DNA from: ZC4RG30 sp963726085
GTDB lineage: Bacteria; Pseudomonadota; Gammaproteobacteria; Steroidobacterales; Steroidobacteraceae
NCBI GenBank assembly: GCA_963726085.1
Contig: CAVSAR010000008.1
Location: forward strand, 46,427-110,426
DNA length: 64,000 nucleotides
Direction of reading: 5' to 3'
Below, piece after piece: positions 52,938-61,426 of this stretch; the stretch's first letter is position 1; every line of letters starts with the position of its first letter. A program made the translations under genes and the position numbers. The notes under the pieces are model-generated. The model was given only the letters and a program-made list of their open reading frames with translations, did not search any database and had not been told where the DNA came from.

Positions 52938-53774
52938 CGACTGCGCTGCGCCAGCAGCCCGTCACCTTCGCGCTTGACGGCGAAGCCGGCCTTTTCCAAC
53001 CGCCTGGCAACTTCGCGCGGCACGTCGCGTCCACTGGTCAGCTTGTTGGGCGTGCCGGTGTAGTGAAACAGCAGGCCCCGCATCCTGAGCACCCGGGCCA
53101 GCTCGTCGTAGAAGGCCTGCGAGTAGAGCTCCCCTGCAATGCCGAAGCGCGGCGGGTCGTGCAGGACTGCATCGACCGACGCTGTCGGTTGCTGCAGGAT
53201 CTGCTCGACAATGTCGCCCTGCTTCAATACCAGGCGATCGTCACCGCGCGGCGACCAGGGGTTGAGGCCACGCAGCCAGATCACGTCGGGATTCTTCTCG
53301 AAGGACAACACGCGGGCGGCGCCGGCTTCGAGGCACCAATGCGCGAAGTAGCCCAGGCCGCCGCAGGTGTCGAGCACCATCTTGCCGCGTGGGGCGACCA
53401 GCCGCGTCTTGCGCTGCGCATCTTCGAACGGCGATACCTGTGCCGTCGGCAGCATCTTGATGCCGTCGATCTCGAAGGTCGGCGCGCCCCATTTGCTGGG
53501 CACCAGCTTGATCAGCGCGCCGCTGATAGCGCTGCACCGGTTCAAAGCCCGCGCCGGACCAGTAATAGATGGTGCGCTCGCGCAGCGGCAGTGCAGGCCA
53601 GGGCCACGCGGCATCCTGCCAGCCCCAGCTGTTTTGGCCGATCTGCACAGTGCAAATGGAGCGCATCAGGTCCAGCGAGCACCGGGCCTGCCCGTCACCT
53701 TTGCCCCGGGCCGCTTCCAGCAGCGATATCACCTCAAGGGTCAGCAGTGGTGTAGGTAGGGCGGCTTCGGGCAC
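52934..53774 (-). CDS. SAM-dependent methyltransferase (frameshifted as read)
   Basis: The N-terminal part (MPEAALPTPLLTLEVISLL through GAGFEPVQRY) and C-terminal part (ALIKLVPSKWGAPTFEIDGI onward) are in different frames; removing one G near 53525 restores FEPVQRYSGALIKL. The joined product is about 279 residues with SAM-binding MVLDTCGGLGYFAHW, an acidic residue in LSFEKNPDV and DAVLHDPPRFGIAG (DPPR/NPPY-like). It fits the COG2521-type predicted methyltransferases; the target (RNA or polyamine-like) is unknown. The single-base shift amid conserved sequence suggests a sequence error. Confidence 0.7.
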
Positions 53775-53922
53775 CTGCAGATGATCTCATGCGGCCGATC
53801 TATCGCCGCATTCCCGCAGGGCTGGAAAGGGCAGGCAGGAGGGCACTGCGTAAGAATAGGCCTACGACGCCAATTCAGGCCGGCCGATATGTTCACCAGG
53901 GTGCTTTGGCGACTATCACCCC

Positions 53923-54324
53923 ATGGACAAAATCGTGGCCGTGTATCCGGCGCCCAGTTTCGCAGAGCGCGTCCGCAGGAGGCTGGTTACGCAAGGGATT
54001 GCCAGCGATCGCGTGGACGTTGTATCGCGCGTGCACCATGGACGCGTAGCGCATCTCCCGGATCAGACTTTTGCCGAGGACCTGGTCACATATTTTCACG
54101 TGCGATTGAATGATGAGTGGGTGTGGACATTGGTGGAGGAAATCGCAGAAGCCATACAGATCGGCAAGGCCGCGCTCGTGGTCCGTCCACGGGGTCAAGC
54201 AGAGATCGAAATGATTCGCCCGACAATCGAGGCCCAAGGTCCCGAGGTCGTCGTCGGGCACGTTGCACTAGACGAGGCACCGGGTGTCCAGTTTGGGAAA
54301 CTCGCAACAGGACTCAGGAGATGA
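53923..54324 (+). CDS. hypothetical protein, possibly stress-protein-like
   Basis: 133 residues. The pattern VAVYPAPSFAERVRRRLVTQ and DRVDVVSRVHHGRVAHLPD resembles small proteins with a YflT/general-stress-like alpha-beta fold. No signal peptide. The stop overlaps the next gene start (ATGA at 54321-54324), so the two are a coupled pair. Family recognition is weak. Confidence 0.5.
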   Translation: MDKIVAVYPAPSFAERVRRRLVTQGIASDRVDVVSRVHHGRVAHLPDQTFAEDLVTYFHVRLNDEWVWTLVEEIAEAIQIGKAALVVRPRGQAEIEMIRPTIEAQGPEVVVGHVALDEAPGVQFGKLATGLRR

Positions 54325-54761
54325 GTGGGCGGCTGCGCGGGGACCTTGGAATTGGTCAGAACGTTCCACGATCCGGGGGCGCGAAGCACTTCATGGCGTC
54401 TTCACTGTTCATGTTAGGTCTGGCGATGTTGCTATTCGTCGTCGCGTGGGGCTTGGTCACAGTCGGCATTGCGGTTCCCTTGGTGGTGGCCGCGTGCCTG
54501 ATTATCGCGGCCTTCGCCATCAAGGTCGCCGTCTCTTGGTTCGGTACTGAGGATCTGGATTGGGATCCGGGCGAGCATCGCGCAATACAGTATGACTACC
54601 TGCGCCAATCCTACTATTACCGCCGGCCCCGGTTACCACGCTCCATAGGGAAACGCGAAGTACCCGGCGCCCACGAATTGTTGGGCGGCAATGACCAGGC
54701 TGACACCGCACTGCAGGAAGGAGAGCCCAGCGCAGGGCGTGCCGTAAACGCGACTCAATAA
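54321..54761 (+). CDS. small two-helix membrane protein
   Basis: 146 residues from the ATG at 54321; an internal ATG at 54393 (MASSLFML) is possible. Hydrophobic helices (about 28-48 and 50-70), then a hydrophilic tail with WDPGEHRAIQYDYLRQ. Translationally coupled to the preceding gene. Family unknown. Confidence 0.5.
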   Translation: MSGRLRGDLGIGQNVPRSGGAKHFMASSLFMLGLAMLLFVVAWGLVTVGIAVPLVVAACLIIAAFAIKVAVSWFGTEDLDWDPGEHRAIQYDYLRQSYYYRRPRLPRSIGKREVPGAHELLGGNDQADTALQEGEPSAGRAVNATQ

Positions 54762-54967
54762 AGCGCAGCTGCGGCAGGACGGCGACGCCCCGGGCTGTTG
54801 ATGGCGATAGGAAGGTACCCCACCACGACCGCCAGCAGGGCAGTGGTCCGGCCGGCGCCCGGGGCCTACGCCCAATGGGGAGGCGGCACTTGAGGCCCGC
54901 ATTCCCCGCAGTCTGGGTCGCCTGCCTTGCTCTCCCTGCCGGGTGTCCATAGAATGCGCCTCCCCAC
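54762..54967. other. spacer upstream of tRNA-Arg
   Basis: About 206 bp with the tRNA promoter presumably inside it; no gene. A short minus-strand frame crossing the tRNA is not supported. Confidence 0.4.
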
Positions 54968-55044
54968 GCGCCCGTAGCTCAGTTGGATAGAGCGTCTGGC
55001 TACGAACCAGAAGGCCGGGAGTTCGAATCTCTCCGGGCGCGCCA
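54968..55044 (+). tRNA. tRNA-Arg (anticodon ACG)
   Basis: 77 bases including an encoded CCA. Acceptor GCGCCCG pairs with CGGGCGC, D-arm GTAGCTCAGTTGGATAGAGC, anticodon stem TCTGG/CCAGA around loop CTACGAA (anticodon ACG), T-arm GGGAG/CTCTC around TTCGAAT. All stems close. The last 45 bases (55000-55044, from the first base of the anticodon loop to CCA) recur three more times downstream as attachment-site-like cores. Confidence 0.97.
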
Positions 55045-55143
55045 TGGACCTCGTTTAAAGGTCCGCTATGTGCCCAATTCTGCCGTTCGAGACTGGCTGC
55101 TTCAGGGCGGGCCCATTGAATGGAAGCATCAGGAAAAGCACTC

Positions 55144-55563
55144 TCACGCGCGACGCCCATTGTCAGCTTGTTTTGATTGAACAGCGATTAGCCCACCTGC
55201 AACCGCAGCGACCAACTTGAGCGACATGGTCAAAGCGATGCCAAGTGTGAAGAAGCCAGCGAAACCTACACTGGCCCCATCGAAGAGTGCATAGAACACT
55301 ACCAAACTTGTACCGAAGAGGATCGCATTGCGTTCGGGCTTTCTCTTCGCCAAGAGCCATGCGGTGCCGAAGACTAGCCCAGTTCCGAATATCCGCGTGG
55401 ACCACCGGGCTATCGGGATACCCGCGGCTGCGTAGTAGCTGTGTGGATGGCCTGGATTAACGAAGGCGGCCCACGCGTACACGACGGCAACTGCGGCTAG
55501 GACGTCGACGATCAGTACCAGGGCTGCAATCCCGGCTGCCTTGGCGAAATCGAGCCAACTCAT
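55144..55563 (-). CDS. small polytopic membrane protein (cassette 1 cargo)
   Basis: 139 residues from the ATG at 55563 (MSWLDFAKAAG) behind GGGAGAAGTCC; a longer frame to 55617 is less likely. Four predicted helices with WAAFVNPGHPHSYYAAAGI in the first loop and a short Gln/Lys-rich tail. Family not recognised. The only gene in cassette 1. Confidence 0.6.
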   Translation of the reverse strand: MSWLDFAKAAGIAALVLIVDVLAAVAVVYAWAAFVNPGHPHSYYAAAGIPIARWSTRIFGTGLVFGTAWLLAKRKPERNAILFGTSLVVFYALFDGASVGFAGFFTLGIALTMSLKLVAAVAGGLIAVQSKQADNGRRA

Positions 55564-55985
55564 GGACTTCTCCCGTTGATCAATGGCCGGTATAGAGAAG
55601 CCTAACTGGATTCTCATACGGCCGCTTCTGGCCGCACGCGGATCTTGGCCTTGGTCGTGGCGCAGATGTACGCGCTCCAGGCGCGTCAGGAAAACGTAGG
55701 GTCGCCGCGGGCCTTGGCGGGCCTCGGCGAGTCTTGGCGTAACGTAGGGTGGGGGCGGGCCATCTAAGTTATTGATTCTACGTTCCGTTCACCGACTACG
55801 AACCAGAAGGCCGGGAGTTCGAATCTCTCCGGGCGCGCCATGGACCTCGTGTGAAAGTCCGCTATATCCCCAAATGCGCCGGTGGCGAATGGCAGTTATG
55901 AGGCAACTCAATCCGCCATTTGGGCTTCCTGGCCTCGGACTATCATGATCGGCAGATGCGCACCTTCCTGGCTGGAGATGGGCAG
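55564..55985. other. intergenic stretch holding the first cassette boundary
   Basis: About 420 bp without a gene. It contains the palindrome-like CCGCTTCTGGCCGCACGCGG (about 55623-55642), the boundary repeat 55693-55840, the left end of cassette 2 (55841-55870) and the ribosome-binding site GGAGATGGGC of the next gene. Confidence 0.6.
55693..55840 (+). repeat. 148-bp cassette boundary repeat, copy 1, with 45-bp tRNA core
   Basis: Two AACGTAGGG sites (55693, 55741; 48 bp apart); three hexamers TTGGCG, TCGGCG, TTGGCG at 55714, 55724 and 55734 (10-bp period); an inverted CTACGTT at 55778; then core 55796-55840 identical to tRNA bases 55000-55044. Homology with copy 2 extends left to about 55640 (GTGGCGCAGATG, GGCGCGTCAGG). 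Confidence 0.85.
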
Positions 55986-56606
55986 ATGAAATGTTGTCGA
56001 ATCGCAATAGCCATTCTGTCGACCATCGTTTCCGTCGCTGTCCGAGCGGAGGAACGCTTGCCGACCATCCCTCCCGCGCGGTACACGGAGGAACAGAAGC
56101 AGGCCGCAGCCGACTTCGAGTCGGCGCGGAAGGTTCCGGTATTCGGTCCGTTCGAGCCCTTGATGTACAGCCCGCAGGTGATGTCGCAGGCACGCGCGAT
56201 GGGCGACTACCTTCGGTACAAGTCGGCTATAGGTAATACGCTGAGCGAACTCGTAATCCTGATTACCGCCCGCGAATGGACGCAGGACTATGAATGGGGC
56301 GCGCACTATCCGATCGCACTGAAGGCTGGTATTCGGAAAGAGGTCGCCGACGACATTGCCGTAGGCCGGCGCCCGACCGCGATGAGCCCTGATGAAGAGA
56401 CGGTGTTCGACTTCACCAGCGAACTCCTGAGGAACAAGCAAGTCTCCGACGCGACATTTGAGCGTGCCAAGTCGCGCCTAGGAATGAAGGGAGTTGTCGA
56501 CATGACCGGAATTGTTGGTTACTACACGTTTCTTGCAATGCAGCTCAACGTCGCGCAGTACCCGGTCGCAATGGACGGAAAAAAGCTCCCCCGAGTGCCT
56601 CGCTAG
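55986..56606 (+). CDS. exported carboxymuconolactone-decarboxylase-like protein
   Basis: 206 residues from the ATG at 55986 (MKCCRIAIAIL), with GGAG upstream; a longer frame starts at 55920. Signal peptide about 1-20 (ending VRAEE). The core LGNTLSELVILITARE-like segment (SELVILITAREWTQDYEWG), followed by HYPIALKAGIRKEVADDI, matches the CMD/AhpD helical fold; the CxxC of AhpD is absent, so peroxidase activity is unlikely. Exported CMD proteins of this type have no assigned reaction. Cargo of cassette 2. Confidence 0.75.
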   Translation: MKCCRIAIAILSTIVSVAVRAEERLPTIPPARYTEEQKQAAADFESARKVPVFGPFEPLMYSPQVMSQARAMGDYLRYKSAIGNTLSELVILITAREWTQDYEWGAHYPIALKAGIRKEVADDIAVGRRPTAMSPDEETVFDFTSELLRNKQVSDATFERAKSRLGMKGVVDMTGIVGYYTFLAMQLNVAQYPVAMDGKKLPRVPR

Positions 56607-56675
56607 CCCACAGTTCCTGGGTAAGCAGCTTCGAAGTGAACGGCCGCTTTCGAGTCACCAGTTCGCGCAATCCAA

Positions 56676-56745
56676 GGACGCCTTTTGGCCGCAAGCGGAC
56701 ATTGGCCTTGGTTGTGGCGCAGATGCATGCGCTCCGGGCGCGCCA
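56676..56745. repeat. hybrid cassette boundary lacking the central repeat
   Basis: GGCCGCAAGCGGACATTGGC (from about 56688) and GTGGCGCAGATG match the left flank of the other boundaries, but the sequence then passes at CTCCGGGCGCGCCA (56732-56745, identical to the last 14 bp of the tRNA core) straight into TGGACCTCGTTTGAA, the left-end motif of a cassette. The AACGTAGGG sites, hexamers and most of the core are absent. This looks like a deletion between GGCGCG-type homologies. Confidence 0.6.
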
Positions 56746-56875
56746 TGGACCTCGTTTGAATGTCGGCTTTTGACCCGAGGCAGCCGTTGACCAGGTCCGC
56801 TTTCCTTATGAATACGGGCAGCCTGATCGTGCTGACCGGGCCACAGTCGAGGCATCCACCTGCCCGCGCTGCGGA

Positions 56876-57628
56876 CTAATTCAGCGTGAAAGCCAGCGTG
56901 GAGTTGAACTCGTCGCGATCCGCCAACCCCGGGGAGACGGCGGGCGTGACATACTCGACGGCCAGCACGTACAGCCCGCGCCGATCCAGCGGCACCGTCG
57001 CGACGCCGGATGACGTCGGTCGGCACGGACTTCGCATCCTTGGGGTCCATTACGGTAACGCCGTCGAGAATCCGCACATTCGCGTCGGTGACTGGCTTGC
57101 CGCGCAGCTGCACGCGCACCTGCAGCAGTCTTGCCGGTTGCGAGAGTAAATGGGTCCTCAAGGGCGACCAGCTCCAGTTCCTGCCCGAGCACGCGGGTAT
57201 AAGCACCTGGACCCATGAGAGTTTTGGCAAACTTCGCAACCCAGCGGGTGTTGCTACCTTGCGGAATCAGGCGGCGACTGACATTGCGGGATCCTTCAGG
57301 CGTGCTGAGCCAATAGCCATTGTCATAGCTGGCTGCGAGCACGGCATTGGAACGGGGCGGATCAAATGGCGCCGTCAGCAGGCTGTTGTTCGCCTTTTGC
57401 TCCGTGAATGTGCCGTTTCGCAGCGATACCGTGCCCTTGTCCGTCGATAACGTCCACATACGCCAGGCGCTGCACAATCGGAAGGTCGCGGCGATTGGTT
57501 TCACCGAAGAATATCGTCGCAACCAGCTGCGTCCCGCTCGGTGCGCTGGTCAGCCACAAATCATGCGCCGGTAAGCTACCGGCAAACCCAGCGACGGACA
57601 CACCCAACAGCAACGACTTGATGTTCAT
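56876..57628 (-). pseudogene. DUF4198 family exported protein, frameshifted
   Basis: ATG at 57628 (MNIKSLLLGVSVAGFAGSL) with the strong site AGGAGGG. Reading requires three frame changes: signal and LTSAPSGTQLVATIFFGET in one frame; RWVAKFAKTLMGPGAYT and LGQELELVALEDPFTL in the next; LRGKPVTDANVRILDGVTV in a third; and GLYVLAVEY to the final STLAFTLN in a fourth. The family is exported and linked to metal (Ni/Co/Cu) uptake or sensing. All conserved blocks survive, so decay is recent or the changes are errors. Confidence 0.75.
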
Positions 57629-58029
57629 GATTCCCTCCTGGTTCGTCACCGTCTGAAGGTATTCGACAGCCATGATAATCCTGGAACAGCCACTAGGGCA
57701 TTAAGGAGGTTCCTTCGGTGGATCGAGCTTCGGCTTTGGGCCGCAATCGGACATCCGTAATGGCTGTGGCGCAAATACAGGCGCCCCGGGCGCGTCAGGA
57801 AAACGTAGGGTCGCCGCGGGCCTTGGCGACACTCGGCAAGTCTTGGCGTAACGTAGGGTGAGGGCGGGCCATCTAAGTTATTGATTCGACGTTCCATTCA
57901 CTAACTACGAACCAGAAGGCCGGGAGTTCGAATCTCTCCGGGCGCGCCATGGACCTCGTTTGAATGGTCGCTATTGACCCGTAGCCGCCGATCGCGAGTG
58001 GCCGCTTCCCGAAAGCGCGATGCCGCGGC
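57629..58029. other. intergenic stretch holding the second cassette boundary
   Basis: About 400 bp without a gene: a flank GGGCCGCAATCGGACAT (57739-57755), the boundary repeat 57802-57949, the left end of cassette 3 (TGGACCTCGTTTGAATGG) and the palindrome-rich GCGAGTGGCCGCTTCCCG stretch. Confidence 0.6.
57802..57949 (+). repeat. 148-bp cassette boundary repeat, copy 2, with 45-bp tRNA core
   Basis: AACGTAGGG at 57802 and 57850 (48 bp apart); hexamers TTGGCG, TCGGCA, TTGGCG at 57823, 57833 and 57843 (10-bp period); CGACGTT (one change) at 57888; core 57905-57949 identical to the tRNA 3' end. Same length and spacing as copies 1 and 3, with different bases between the hexamers. Confidence 0.85.
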
Positions 58030-59112
58030 TTACTTGCTCGCAATCACCATGGACTCAGCGGGCGTCAGCGGCACGACCGTGGTCTTGCGAAACCCAGTAG
58101 CCTTCATCCAGCCGCGACAGTCGGACGGCGTGTAGTCGAAGCCACCGGGCGTTTCGACCAACATGTTGAGGCTCATCAACAGTGCCGGGACATTCTGCGC
58201 GCGTGCGTCGTCGATCATGGTGTCATAGACGATCAGGGCACCGCGCTTGGGCAGCGCAGCGTACGCCTTCTGCAGCAACTGGTGTTTTTCTTGCAGATTC
58301 CAGTCGTGCAGGACGTGCCCCATAACGATCACGTCGGCGGCCGGCAGCGGGTCGCGGAAGAAGTCGCCGCCTGCAAAGGCCAGCCGGTCGCCCAGACGGA
58401 ACGAGCGTACGTAGTCATCGAAGATTCGCCCAACAGGCGGCAAGTCGAAACCCTTCCCCCGGATGTGCTTGTGGGCCAGAGCAACCTGCACCGGAAGGCA
58501 ACCCTGTGCGCAGCCCACATCCACAAGAGTCTCGTATGACTTCCATGGGAACTTGCGCGTAATCGCCCTTGCCGCACCCATGCTTAGACCTGTCATGGCG
58601 GCCAAGAAGCCACGCAGTCGCTCAGGGTCGCCATAAAGCGCTCCAAAGAAATCGCCCCCGGTCTTTGCCTCGTTTTGCGGGGCGCCGGTGCGCAGCGCCT
58701 CCGTCAGCGAGCCCCAGAACGGATACAGCCGCACCGCCGCCATCTCCAGCATGCCCCCGATATAGCCCGGTTTGGCACGATCAAGAAACGCATTGGCGTC
58801 CGGCGCGTTGCGATACTTTCCAGCTCTGCGCTGAAGCGGCCCCAGCGCCACGAGGGCGTCAAAGAAATCACGCGCGGCACGCGGATGAAGCCCCAATCGT
58901 TCGCGAAGCTGCGCCTCGTCAAGAGCGCCTTTGGCAAGGACAGAAAAGAGCCCCAGTTCCACAGCGCTGAGAAGGGCGCGCGGTCCCCAAAACCCCATGC
59001 CCAGCTGGAGCAAACGCTCAGGGGTAAGAGAAGGCTGGCTCTTGTGGGCCGAGGACTGCTTCGCTACAGGCTTTCTGGATGTGGTGGATTTCTTCTTCGT
59101 CGGTCTGGGCAT
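58030..59112 (-). CDS. O-methyltransferase-family protein (PF00891-like)
   Basis: 360 residues from the ATG at 59112 (MPRPTKKKSTTSRK). A Lys/Ser-rich N-terminal tail, a dimerisation winged-helix domain (LLQLGMGFWGPRALLSAVEL, RERLGLHPRAARDFFDALVA), then the SAM domain with LVDVGCAQGCLPVQVA (GCAQG in place of the usual GGGxG), GDFFRDPLPAADVIVMGHVL, HDWNLQEKHQLL and the C-terminal GGFDYTPSDCRGWMKATGF. Members methylate hydroxyls of small molecules such as carotenoid, quinone or polyketide compounds. The substrate is unknown. Confidence 0.87.
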   Translation of the reverse strand: MPRPTKKKSTTSRKPVAKQSSAHKSQPSLTPERLLQLGMGFWGPRALLSAVELGLFSVLAKGALDEAQLRERLGLHPRAARDFFDALVALGPLQRRAGKYRNAPDANAFLDRAKPGYIGGMLEMAAVRLYPFWGSLTEALRTGAPQNEAKTGGDFFGALYGDPERLRGFLAAMTGLSMGAARAITRKFPWKSYETLVDVGCAQGCLPVQVALAHKHIRGKGFDLPPVGRIFDDYVRSFRLGDRLAFAGGDFFRDPLPAADVIVMGHVLHDWNLQEKHQLLQKAYAALPKRGALIVYDTMIDDARAQNVPALLMSLNMLVETPGGFDYTPSDCRGWMKATGFRKTTVVPLTPAESMVIASK

Positions 59113-59255
59113 ATTGCTCTCTACGTTAGTGTTTGAAGCCGCAACTACAACGCCTAGGCGGCCGCTACGAATCGGCAATACATTCACGACACCCCGGCCT
59201 GTATTGCTTCGGTCGTGGGAGCATAGGCGGTAAGCTGTGCGCCTCGTCCGAGCGG
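59113..59255. other. spacer between methyltransferase and cytochrome c
   Basis: 143 bp, same-strand spacer. Inverted CCTAGGCGGCCG-type bases near 59152-59163. No gene. Confidence 0.35.
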
Positions 59256-60594
59256 TTACTTCATTTCGCGGAGCTCGTGCACTTCCTCTGCCGTGATTGA
59301 CGACGGCTTGGCACCGAAGCGCGCGATCACGTAGTTCGAAACGTCCGCGATCTCTTCGTCCGTCCACGCCGCGCCGAAGGCGGGCATCACCGCGATATCG
59401 CCAGACGGCGGCAGGGTGCTCGCCCCGCGCAGTACGGCGAGTGCCACGTTGGTGGCGGTGGGATCGTTCACGGCACGCGTACCGGTGAGCGTGGCGTGCG
59501 GCACATAGCTGCCGGTGCCGGTCCACGAATGGCAGCCCGCGCACACGCTCGCGAACATCAAGTGACCCCGAGGGTTCGGTTCCGCAGTGGCATGGTCTGA
59601 TGGGTCGGCCGGCGCGGGCTCGAGTTTCGGCGCGGGCAGGTCCGGCGTGGAGACCGGCGGCACGCTGCGCACGTACGTGACGATGGCGGTCACATCTGAC
59701 GGCGTGAGCTTCTGGAAGCTCAGGTGCACCGCCTGCGCCATCGGCCCGAACGCCGAGCCGCGGTCCGCCGAATGGCCGGTCTTCAGATACTGCTCGAGAT
59801 CCTCGGCCTTCCACGTGCCAATACCCGATTGCATGTCGCTGCTCAGGTTGTACGCGCGCCAGCCCTCGGCCATGCCGCCGGCGAACTTGCGCTTGTTGTT
59901 GAGCGGCCTGCAGGGCAGTGCGCGGAGTGTGGCATTCGCCGCAATGACCGAGCGCCTCGGCGAGATATGCGCCGCGGTTCCACTCGGGAGACTGATCTGC
60001 CACCGGCTCGAAGCGCTTGCCCGGGTTGTAGAACTTCGACCAGATGGCCATCAGCCCGCGCTGGTTGTAGGGCCAGCGCAGCGTAGTCTCGGGCGCCGTG
60101 TTCTTCACCGCCGGGAGGCTGAAGAGGTAGGCCTTGATCGCCAGCACGTCCTCATCGGTGAGGTACGTGTAGGAGGCGAACGGGAACGCGGGGTACAGGC
60201 GCGTACCGTCCTTCGCGATGCCATCGTGCACGGCGCGCAGGAAATCCGCATCGCTCCATGAGCCGATGCCGGTTTCGGGATCGGGCGTGATGTTCGGCGA
60301 ATAGATCGTGCCGAAGTCCGTCTTGAACGGACGCCCGCCTGCGAACGGAGTGCCGCCGTCCATGGAGTGGCATGCCTCGCAGTCCGCGGCGACGGCGAGA
60401 TATCGGCCCTGCGCCAGCGCGTCCGCGCCCTGGAAGTCCGCCGGCACGCCGGTGGGTTTGCCGTTGTAGTCGGTAAGGGCCACGCGCTTACCACTGGCGA
60501 AGGCCATTGGGCCGGGTTGCATGATGACCCATACCAGCACCAGCCCGATGAGGACCACGATGCCGACGACAATGCCTGCCCACTTGAACTTCAT
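59256..60594 (-). CDS. tri-haem cytochrome c subunit (frameshifted as read)
   Basis: From the ATG at 60594 (MKFKWAGIVV) after GGGGGGCAAC. N-terminal membrane anchor (about 5-28), then haem motifs CEACH, CGECH and, after a frame change near 59905-59920, CAGCH. Reading through one inserted base gives about 445 residues, the normal size for the cytochrome subunit of membrane alcohol/aldehyde/molybdenum dehydrogenases. FAGGRPFKTDFGTIYSPNIT and KFAGGMAEGWRAYN are family-conserved. Divergent from iorA, so it is the likely electron acceptor of the molybdenum enzyme. Confidence 0.82.
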
Positions 60595-60942
60595 GTTGCC
60601 CCCCATACCGCTCACGGAGCCTGCGCTCCGCCGCTGATCGGACTCGTTATTCTTGCAAGCTGCGCGCCTCGACGAGCATTCTGGATCGCGCAGCCCACGC
60701 CCCACGTAAGCCCGACAAGATACCCTATCTGCCCCGGGGGCGGCCGAAACAGCGGGTGCGGGCCGCCGAGCGCCTGGCATCCTATCGGGGCAGCGTCTGC
60801 CGGCGCCGGATTCGGGCGCACCAAAAGGCCCGTTGGGTGAAGTAGACTGGGCCAAATACCCCCCTGCCGGGCAATTTGCCGGTGGCTGGGACAGGCAGTG
60901 GGCTTCGCGCGGGCAAGCGTGCCGCGCACATCGAGGTATCGC
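60595..60942. other. divergent promoter region cytochrome c / iorA
   Basis: 348 bp between divergent genes, presumably with both promoters. A minus-strand open frame (60612-60944) is Pro/Gly-rich with no family features. Nothing else recognised. Confidence 0.5.
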
Positions 60943-61426
60943 ATGAGCTACACCATCAACGTCAACGGTAAGTCGCTCACCGTGGAGGTCGAAGCCGACA
61001 CTCCGCTGCTCTGGGTGCTGCGCGACGAGCTGGAACTGAAGGGCAGCAAGTTCGGCTGCGGCATGGGTCTGTGCGGCGCCTGCACGGTGCACATCAACGG
61101 CAACGCAGCCCGTTCGTGCGTAACGCCGGTTTCCGCAGTGGGCGACGGCGAAGATCACGACTATCGAGGCCATCGGCGAGAGCGACGTGGGCAAGAAAGT
61201 GCAGGACGCCTGGCTCGCGCTCGACGTCATGCAATGTGGCTACTGCCAGGCCGGCCAGATCATGACGGCCACGGCGCTGCTCAACCGCACGCCCAAGCCC
61301 ACCGACAAGGACATCGACGACGCAATGAGCGGCAACATGTGCCGCTGCGCAACCTATACACGCATCCGCGCGGCCATCAAGCAGGCCGCCGGCCTTCCCA
61401 CCGAAGACAAGAGGGAGATCGCGTGA
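60943..61426 (+). CDS. iorA: isoquinoline 1-oxidoreductase-type Fe-S subunit (frameshifted as read)
   Basis: From the ATG at 60943 (MSYTINVNGKSL). [2Fe-2S] plant-type ligands in FGCGMGLCGACTVHINGNA and RSC, and the second cluster in MQCGYCQAGQIMT and NMCRCATYTR. Removing one G near 61150 turns GDGEDHDYRG into GDGKITTIEA and restores a about 160-residue small subunit. The family passes electrons from the Mo centre to a cytochrome. The stop overlaps the iorB start (TGATG). Confidence 0.82.

Larger units (their letters stand above)
55045..55840. mobile_element. tRNA-Arg cassette 1 (about 0.8 kb)
   Basis: Bounded on the left by the intact tRNA 3' end and on the right by a 45-bp copy of it. Left end TGGACCTCGTTTAAAGGTCC contains the inverted repeat GGACC/GGTCC (55046-55064). 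Right end is the 148-bp repeat at 55693-55840. Cargo is one small membrane protein on the minus strand. No recombinase. Mobile-element status is inferred from the repeat plan. Confidence 0.65.
55841..57949. mobile_element. tRNA-Arg cassette 2 (about 2.1 kb, probably two fused units)
   Basis: Left end TGGACCTCGTGTGAAAGTCC after the first core; right end the 148-bp repeat at 57802-57949. Holds an exported carboxymuconolactone-decarboxylase-like gene, a boundary scar at 56676-56745, and a decayed DUF4198 gene. The scar suggests two former cassettes. No recombinase. Confidence 0.6.

Noticed and set aside
52220..53755. 511-codon plus-strand frame
   Set aside because: Overlaps nhaD in another frame and runs antisense through the methyltransferase; composition is Arg/Gly/Ala-rich as in GC-rich shadows.
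58030..61230. A 1066-codon minus-strand open frame
   Set aside because: It is a chance fusion: it joins antisense of iorA, the N-terminal part of the cytochrome c before its frame change, a nonsense stretch, and the real methyltransferase. The methyltransferase has its own ATG at 59112.
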